A program made the position numbers and the translations under genes. Of a DNA stretch of 18,961 nt, positions 14,994-18,961 are shown one piece after another. The notes below the pieces were generated by a model. The model saw nothing but the letters and a program-made list of their open reading frames with translations, had not been told where the DNA came from and did not search any database. This DNA comes from Aquificaceae bacterium (GTDB taxonomy: Bacteria; Aquificota; Aquificia; Aquificales; Aquificaceae), in assembly GCA_015490105.1 (NCBI GenBank), contig WFYK01000188.1:1-18961 (forward strand). Direction: 5' to 3'. Numbering within the stretch: position 1 is the first letter of the stretch; each line of letters starts with the position of its first letter.

Positions 14994-16219
14994 CAAACCG
15001 CCTTTTCGTAAATTACTTTAGGTTTTTGCCTGTTCTTGACCGTTTCTTCGTCCACTATGACCTTCTTTACATTACCCAAAGAGGGAACCTCGAACATGAT
15101 GTCTGTCATTATCTCTTCCATGATGGCCCTGAGGCCCCTGGCTCCCGTTTTCCTCCTTATGGCTTCCTTGGCTATCTCTCTCAGGGCACCTTCGGTAAAC
15201 TCAAGTTCGACCCCGTCAAGTTCGAGGAGTTTCTGATACTGCTTTACCAAGGCATTTTTAGGTTCAACGAGAACCCTTACGAGATCCTCCTCCCCGAGTT
15301 CGTCCAAGACAGCTATAACGGGAAGTCTACCTATAAATTCGGGTATAAGCCCGTATTTTATTAGGTCATCCGGCTCCACATAATGAAGGACATTCTCCTC
15401 ATCGCTTACTTTCTTTATTGAAGACTCAAAGCCTATGGTAGACTTTCCGAGGCGGTTTTTGATAATCTCATCTAAACCTACAAAGGCACCACCGCAGATA
15501 AAGAGAATGTTAGTCGTATCCAACTGAATGAACTCTTGATGGGGGTGTTTTCTTCCCCCTTGAGGCGGGACGTTAGCAACCGTGCCCTCTATTATCTTCA
15601 GAAGGGCCTGCTGGACACCTTCACCGGATACATCCCTCGTTATTGAGGGGTTTATCCCGCTCTTTTTAGCTATTTTGTCTATCTCGTCTATGTAAACTAT
15701 GCCCTTCTGTGCAGCTTCCACATCGTAGTCACAGGCCTGAAGAAGTCTCGTAAGAACATTCTCCACATCCTCTCCCACGTAACCTGCTTCTGTGAGGGAG
15801 GTAGCATCCGCTATGGCGAAGGGAACGTTCAGGATCTTGGCCAAGGTTTTCGCAAGGAGGGTTTTCCCCGACCCCGTAGGCCCTATCAGAAGAACGTTGC
15901 TCTTTTCTACCTCCACACCCTCAAGATCGAGTCCCGCTTCCTTGGCCTTTATCCTCTTGTAGTGGTTGTAAACAGCAACTGAGAGTATCTTTTTAGCTCT
16001 CTCTTGTCCGATGACATATTCGTCAAGGATACTCTTTATCCTCTCGGGTTTAGGAAGATCGGAAAGGTCGAGGTTGTAGTTTTGAGATTTGTTCTGTTTT
16101 ACTATCTGACTACACTTCTCAACACACTTGTCGCAAATATAAACTCCCGATGGACTTTCTATTAAAAGCCCCGTCTCTTCTTGAGGGGCCCCGCAGAAAG
16201 AACATCTCGGCTTTTTCAT
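14993..16219 (-). CDS. clpX: ATP-dependent Clp protease ATP-binding subunit ClpX
   Basis: AAA+ unfoldase that feeds tagged proteins into ClpP. The 408 residues show the N-terminal zinc-binding domain (Cys6, 9, 29, 32: CSFCG and CDKC), Walker A GPTGSGKT (113-120, Lys119), the pore loop GYVGE (146-150), Walker [11 protein letters not shown] (174-183), the RKH substrate loop (223-225), and the IGF loop (262-264) that docks on ClpP. PEFIGRLP and sensor-2 GARGLR (359-364) follow. I chose ATG 16217-16219 rather than the upstream TTG at 16235: it gives the usual [10 protein letters not shown] start, 1 nt after the clpP stop, with a GAGGGAG-like ribosome site in the clpP end. Classical tig-clpP-clpX order, so chaperone and protease are co-expressed. 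Confidence 0.98.
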   Translation of the reverse strand: MKKPRCSFCGAPQEETGLLIESPSGVYICDKCVEKCSQIVKQNKSQNYNLDLSDLPKPERIKSILDEYVIGQERAKKILSVAVYNHYKRIKAKEAGLDLEGVEVEKSNVLLIGPTGSGKTLLAKTLAKILNVPFAIADATSLTEAGYVGEDVENVLTRLLQACDYDVEAAQKGIVYIDEIDKIAKKSGINPSITRDVSGEGVQQALLKIIEGTVANVPPQGGRKHPHQEFIQLDTTNILFICGGAFVGLDEIIKNRLGKSTIGFESSIKKVSDEENVLHYVEPDDLIKYGLIPEFIGRLPVIAVLDELGEEDLVRVLVEPKNALVKQYQKLLELDGVELEFTEGALREIAKEAIRRKTGARGLRAIMEEIMTDIMFEVPSLGNVKKVIVDEETVKNRQKPKVIYEKAV

Positions 16220-16220
16220 A

Positions 16221-16820
16221 TCACTCCCTCTTCTCAATTACCTTATCGATCACACCGTATTCTCTTGCTTCCTCCGCTGACATAAAGTAGTCCCTTTCCA
16301 CGTCCTTTTCTATCTTTTCTATCGGCTGTCCCGTGTGTTTTGCCAGTATTTTGTTGAGCATCTCTTTTATCCTCTTTATTTCTTCCGCGTGGATTATTAT
16401 GTCCGTCGCTTGACCCTGAACACCTCCGAGAGGCTGGTGGATCATGATCCTCGAATGAGGAAGGGCGTATCTCTTACCTTTGGCTCCCGCAGCGAGGAGA
16501 ACAGCCCCCATGGAAGCTGCTTGACCTATGCAGATGGTTACCACGTCCGGTTTTATGTATTGCATCGTGTCGTAGATGGCCATGCCCGCTGTAACGGACC
16601 CGCCGGGAGAGTTTATGTAGAGGTATATGTCCTTTTCCGGGTCTTGGGACTCTAAAAAGAGAAGTTGGGCAACTATCAGGTTAGCTACGTGATCGTCAAT
16701 AGGGAAACCCAGCAAAACGATCCTATCCTGAAGAAGTCTTGAGTATATGTCAAAGGCCCTTTCACCCCTCGGCGTTTGCTCTATTACTATGGGAACGAGC
16801 TGATTGAGAATATCCTTCAT
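16221..16820 (-). CDS. clpP: ATP-dependent Clp protease proteolytic subunit ClpP
   Basis: Serine protease that forms the 14-subunit barrel used by ClpX. The 199-residue protein carries the catalytic triad Ser103 (GQAASMGA), His128 (RIMIHQPLG) and Asp177 ([10 protein letters not shown]), with the family's spacing of 25 and 49 residues. SPGGSVTAG (71-79) forms the oxyanion/substrate strand region. The ATG (16818-16820) overlaps the tig stop by 4 bp and has a strong GGAGGA site (16826-16831) 5 nt upstream, inside the tig coding sequence. Confidence 0.98.
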   Translation of the reverse strand: MKDILNQLVPIVIEQTPRGERAFDIYSRLLQDRIVLLGFPIDDHVANLIVAQLLFLESQDPEKDIYLYINSPGGSVTAGMAIYDTMQYIKPDVVTICIGQAASMGAVLLAAGAKGKRYALPHSRIMIHQPLGGVQGQATDIIIHAEEIKRIKEMLNKILAKHTGQPIEKIEKDVERDYFMSAEEAREYGVIDKVIEKRE

Positions 16821-18202
16821 GTTTCTCCTCCTTGATCCTTTTTCTTAGCACTTTTCTTGGAAGCTTTCTTCGTTTTCTTGGTTTTTTGAGGCTTCTCCTC
16901 TTTTTTCTCTTCAGTTTTCTGAGTTTCGGGCTCTACCTCCTTTATCTTCACCTTAGAGATTATCTCCTTGAGGGCCCTGTTTCTTCTTGCGTCTTCCACA
17001 ACGATGTTGAACATTCCCCTTTCTTCAAAGTATTTCCTTACCTCTTCTTTAGAGGCGTTCATCTGTCGGGAGAGATCCTCGAGTTGTTTTTCTATGTCCT
17101 CTTGGGTGGGTTCTATACCCTTTTCTTCAGCATACTTGTCAAGGATGAACCTCAGCTTTATGTTGTTTTCCGCTATACCTTTAAGCTCGTTAGCAAGCGC
17201 CCTGTAGTCTATCTGCTTTGGATCAACTCCGAAGGCTTGCAGGCTCCTTACCCTCTGATCTATTAGAAAACTGAGCTCTCTTCTCAGAAGGGTTTGGGGG
17301 ACTTCGATGTCGTGAATTTCAACGAGCTTGTCCGCTACAGCATCCTCTAAGATCATCTGCTTTGTTCTTTCTATCTCCTGCTTTAGCTTTTCCTCTATGT
17401 CCTTTTTTGCCTCCTCCCAGTTTTCGTATCCGAGCTCTTTTGCAAAGTCGTCTCCTACTTCGGGAAGCACTTTTCTTTTGATGGACTTTATCTTGGCCCT
17501 TATGTTGGCTCTGCCCACCTCATTTCCTTGAGGATCGTAGAGAGGAACGTTTTCAAGCTTTACCTCATCTCCTTCTTTCTTTCCTATGAGTTCCTTTTCA
17601 AGTTCCTCACGGAACATCTTTTGCCCTATAATTCCTGAGGTTTCTCCCGAAACCTTTTCCCCTTCTCCTTCAGGCGTAATCTCTACTACCTCGTAATCTA
17701 TGCTGACCAAATCACCTTCCTGAACTGTCCCTTCTTCCACGGGTTCCCAAGAGGCGTGCTCTTCCCTGAGGGCATTTATTCTGTCTTCTAAAAGCTTTTC
17801 GTTGAACTCTACTTTAGGAACTTCCACCTCTAAGCCTTCTACATCTTTGAGTTCAAACTCCGGTGCTATTTCAAAGACTACCCTGTAGGTAAGTTTGGGA
17901 ACCTTTTCCTCGAGTTTGATTTCTTCCAAGAATATGTCCGCAACGGGCTTGAGACCGCTCTTGTCTATTGCTTCTTTCAGCGTTGCATCGGAAACCTTCT
18001 TACCCACCTCTTCTTCTATGGCGTCCCTGAACTTTGCTCTTATGAGCCAAAGGGGTGCGTTTCCCCTGCGGAAACCTTCGATCTGGACATTCTTCCTTAT
18101 CTCTTCACACACCTGATCGTAGTAGTTTTTTACCGTATCCCCTTCCACTTCAACGGTCAGAGCTTTGAACAGGCCTTCCCTGTCTTCCACAGCAACTTTC
18201 AT
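16817..18202 (-). CDS. tig: Trigger factor with lysine-rich C-terminal tail
   Basis: Ribosome-bound chaperone that receives nascent chains at the tunnel exit. The 461 residues comprise the N-terminal ribosome-binding domain (1-115) with the signature [13 protein letters not shown] (42-54), a FKBP-like peptidyl-prolyl isomerase domain (about 150-245; [16 protein letters not shown]), and the long helical C-terminal domain (about 250-424). Beyond the normal end is a low-complexity tail (about 425-461) of Lys, Glu and Thr ([16 protein letters not shown]). The ATG (18200-18202) has GGAGGT 8 nt upstream and lies 22 nt after tRNA-Leu. There is no room for a promoter of its own between them unless it lies within the tRNA, so the tRNA promoter probably serves the whole tig-clpP-clpX operon. 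Confidence 0.96.
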   Translation of the reverse strand: MKVAVEDREGLFKALTVEVEGDTVKNYYDQVCEEIRKNVQIEGFRRGNAPLWLIRAKFRDAIEEEVGKKVSDATLKEAIDKSGLKPVADIFLEEIKLEEKVPKLTYRVVFEIAPEFELKDVEGLEVEVPKVEFNEKLLEDRINALREEHASWEPVEEGTVQEGDLVSIDYEVVEITPEGEGEKVSGETSGIIGQKMFREELEKELIGKKEGDEVKLENVPLYDPQGNEVGRANIRAKIKSIKRKVLPEVGDDFAKELGYENWEEAKKDIEEKLKQEIERTKQMILEDAVADKLVEIHDIEVPQTLLRRELSFLIDQRVRSLQAFGVDPKQIDYRALANELKGIAENNIKLRFILDKYAEEKGIEPTQEDIEKQLEDLSRQMNASKEEVRKYFEERGMFNIVVEDARRNRALKEIISKVKIKEVEPETQKTEEKKEEKPQKTKKTKKASKKSAKKKDQGGET

Positions 18203-18224
18203 AAAGTCTTACCTCCGAGAAAAA

Positions 18225-18308
18225 TGCGGGTGGAGGGAGTCGAACCCTCACGCCCTTACGGGCACCGGATCCTAAGTCCGGCGCGTCTGCCAGTTCCGCC
18301 ACACCCGC
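18225..18308 (-). tRNA. trnL: tRNA-Leu (anticodon UAG)
   Basis: An 84-nt class II tRNA on the minus strand. The acceptor is GCGGGTG with CACCCGC, the anticodon stem CCGGA/TCCGG around CTTAGGA gives anticodon UAG, the long variable arm is GCCC-GTAA-GGGC, and the T-arm is GAGGG-TTCGACT-CCCTC. The discriminator is A. CCA is not encoded: TTTTT (18220-18224) follows directly, unlike the tRNA-Gly in this window, so a CCA-adding enzyme must finish it. tig starts 22 nt downstream. Confidence 0.97.
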
Positions 18309-18340
18309 TAAGGGAGAATATTATAAAATTAGCGTCGGTT
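18309..18340. promoter_or_regulatory. 32-bp divergent promoter region (tRNA-Leu-tig operon / trpE)
   Basis: An AT-rich core around 18317-18330 can be read both ways. On the minus strand TATAAT (18320-18325) stands 11 nt before the tRNA-Leu 5' end, good for a -10 box. On the plus strand TAAAAT (18324-18329) or TATAAA (18322-18327) lies 11-13 nt before the trpE ATG, implying a leader of only a few bases. The two boxes overlap. There is no room for a trp leader peptide, T-box or attenuator. Confidence 0.5.
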
Positions 18341-18961
18341 ATGCATCTGAACTTAACAGAGGATCAGATAAAAAAACTCGCTCAAAAATACGAAGTTATA
18401 CCTATCTATACGGAGTTTCTTGCGGATACAGAAACACCTCTTTCGATTTATCTAAAGCTAAAGGAAGAAGGCAAGTTTGTTTTCCTCCTTGAGAGTGCGG
18501 AAGGAGGGGAAAAGTGGGGAAGATACTCCTTCATAATAAGGGGTTCGTCCTTTTACATAAGAGGTAAAGGGCCTTTCGGTGAGGTTTACGATAGGGGAAG
18601 GGTAACCTTCTTTCACAGTAACGATCCTTTAGGGAAGATAAAGGAGTTCTTCCACAGGTTTAAAACTCCGGATGATGAGGATCTACCGAGGTTCTGGGGA
18701 GGACTGGTAGGGTATATAGCCTACGACATTATCAAGTTTTACGAGCCTGTCCCGGATGAAAATCCCGATCTGGTAGGGGTATTCGACTACTACCTCGTTC
18801 TAACTGATCTCGTGATAATCTTCGACAATCTAACGGGAAAGGTAAAGGTTCTTTACCCTCTGATAGTAAGGAGGGGCTTGGAAGATCAGGTAAGGGTGGG
18901 AAGAAGGAAGATAGAAGAAACGGTGGAGATCATAAGATCAAAGACCGCCCCTCCCATACAA
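18341..18961 (+). CDS. trpE: Anthranilate synthase component I, N-terminal part (3' end outside window)
   Basis: Converts chorismate to anthranilate with the TrpG glutaminase, the first step of tryptophan synthesis. The frame is open from ATG 18341 to the end (207 codons). It contains the anthranilate synthase N-terminal domain: VIPIYTEFLADTETPLS (19-35), FLLESAEGGEKWGRYSFI (about 48-65), and a later FWGGLVGYIAYDIIKFYE. LLES (49-52) is the motif that binds tryptophan for feedback inhibition in characterised enzymes, so allosteric control is probably kept. The chorismate-binding catalytic domain lies beyond the window. PabB is related but usually lacks this well-preserved N-terminal pattern. 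No Shine-Dalgarno precedes the ATG. Confidence 0.93.
   Translation, partial: MHLNLTEDQIKKLAQKYEVIPIYTEFLADTETPLSIYLKLKEEGKFVFLLESAEGGEKWGRYSFIIRGSSFYIRGKGPFGEVYDRGRVTFFHSNDPLGKIKEFFHRFKTPDDEDLPRFWGGLVGYIAYDIIKFYEPVPDENPDLVGVFDYYLVLTDLVIIFDNLTGKVKVLYPLIVRRGLEDQVRVGRRKIEETVEIIRSKTAPPIQ

Noticed and set aside
16220..16237. Upstream TTG start for clpX
   Set aside because: ATG 16219 gives the canonical ClpX N-terminus and a proper ribosome site.
16900..16907. A6 run followed by G in tig (coding strand) as a programmed frameshift site
   Set aside because: The phase is AAA AAA GAG preceded by G, not the A AAA AAG arrangement needed for efficient -1 slippage, and no downstream structure is evident.
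1..18961. CRISPR arrays, insertion sequences, prophage or other recently acquired DNA
   Set aside because: No regularly spaced repeats, transposase, integrase or stretch of clearly different base or codon use was seen by eye.

Overview
The window looks like chromosomal core DNA of a thermophilic, chemolithotrophic bacterium of the Aquificales (Aquifex/Hydrogenobacter/Thermocrinis type). This placement is inferred from the proteins. They include an archaeal-type (Rnl3) RNA ligase with its PIN-domain partner, a DnaC-type helicase loader with an N-terminal zinc ribbon, Lys/Glu-rich proteins, heavy use of AGG/AGA and ATA codons, and functional neighbours scattered apart (orphan nuoN, secF without secD, accC without accB). 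No mobile element, CRISPR array or rRNA is seen.

Layout. 1-1761 (+): the 3' part of lysC, then an RNA ligase. 1732-4894 (-): a murD > accC > PIN-protein operon that runs into the ligase gene. 4915-8351 (+): tRNA-Gly(GCC) > nuoN > mtaB > dnaC. 8301-11657 (-): glycosyltransferase > long-form hpf > secF > prepilin peptidase. 11696-13077 (+): a pteridine-reductase-like SDR > a QueC-like PP-loop protein. 13055-18308 (-): tRNA-Leu(UAG) > tig > clpP > clpX > MEMO-family protein > pterin carbinolamine dehydratase > short N-acetylglutamate-synthase-like GNAT. 18341-end (+): 5' part of trpE.

The main architectural feature is compaction. By my boundaries only about 157 bases (under 1%) lie outside genes. 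All three convergent junctions overlap at their 3' ends (30, 51 and 23 bp), so there is no room for ordinary terminators between them. All three divergent junctions are at most 38 bp, so two promoters must sit almost back to back. Several genes next to a likely promoter lack a Shine-Dalgarno sequence and have a -10-like AT box within a few bases of the start codon, which suggests leaderless mRNAs. Many genes inside operons have strong GGAGG-type sites. Two tRNA genes sit 11 and 22 nt upstream of protein genes (nuoN, tig) and probably lead those operons.

Biological themes: protein quality control (tig-clpP-clpX), envelope and secretion (murD, glycosyltransferase, secF, prepilin peptidase), translation (tRNAs, mtaB, hpf), amino-acid synthesis (lysC, argA-like, trpE), and a small pterin/deazapurine-flavoured group (SDR, QueC-like, PCD). 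The best candidates for uncharacterised biology are the RNA ligase/PIN pair, the QueC-like protein with an altered PP-loop, and the MEMO-family protein with an extra N-terminal domain inside the clp operon.
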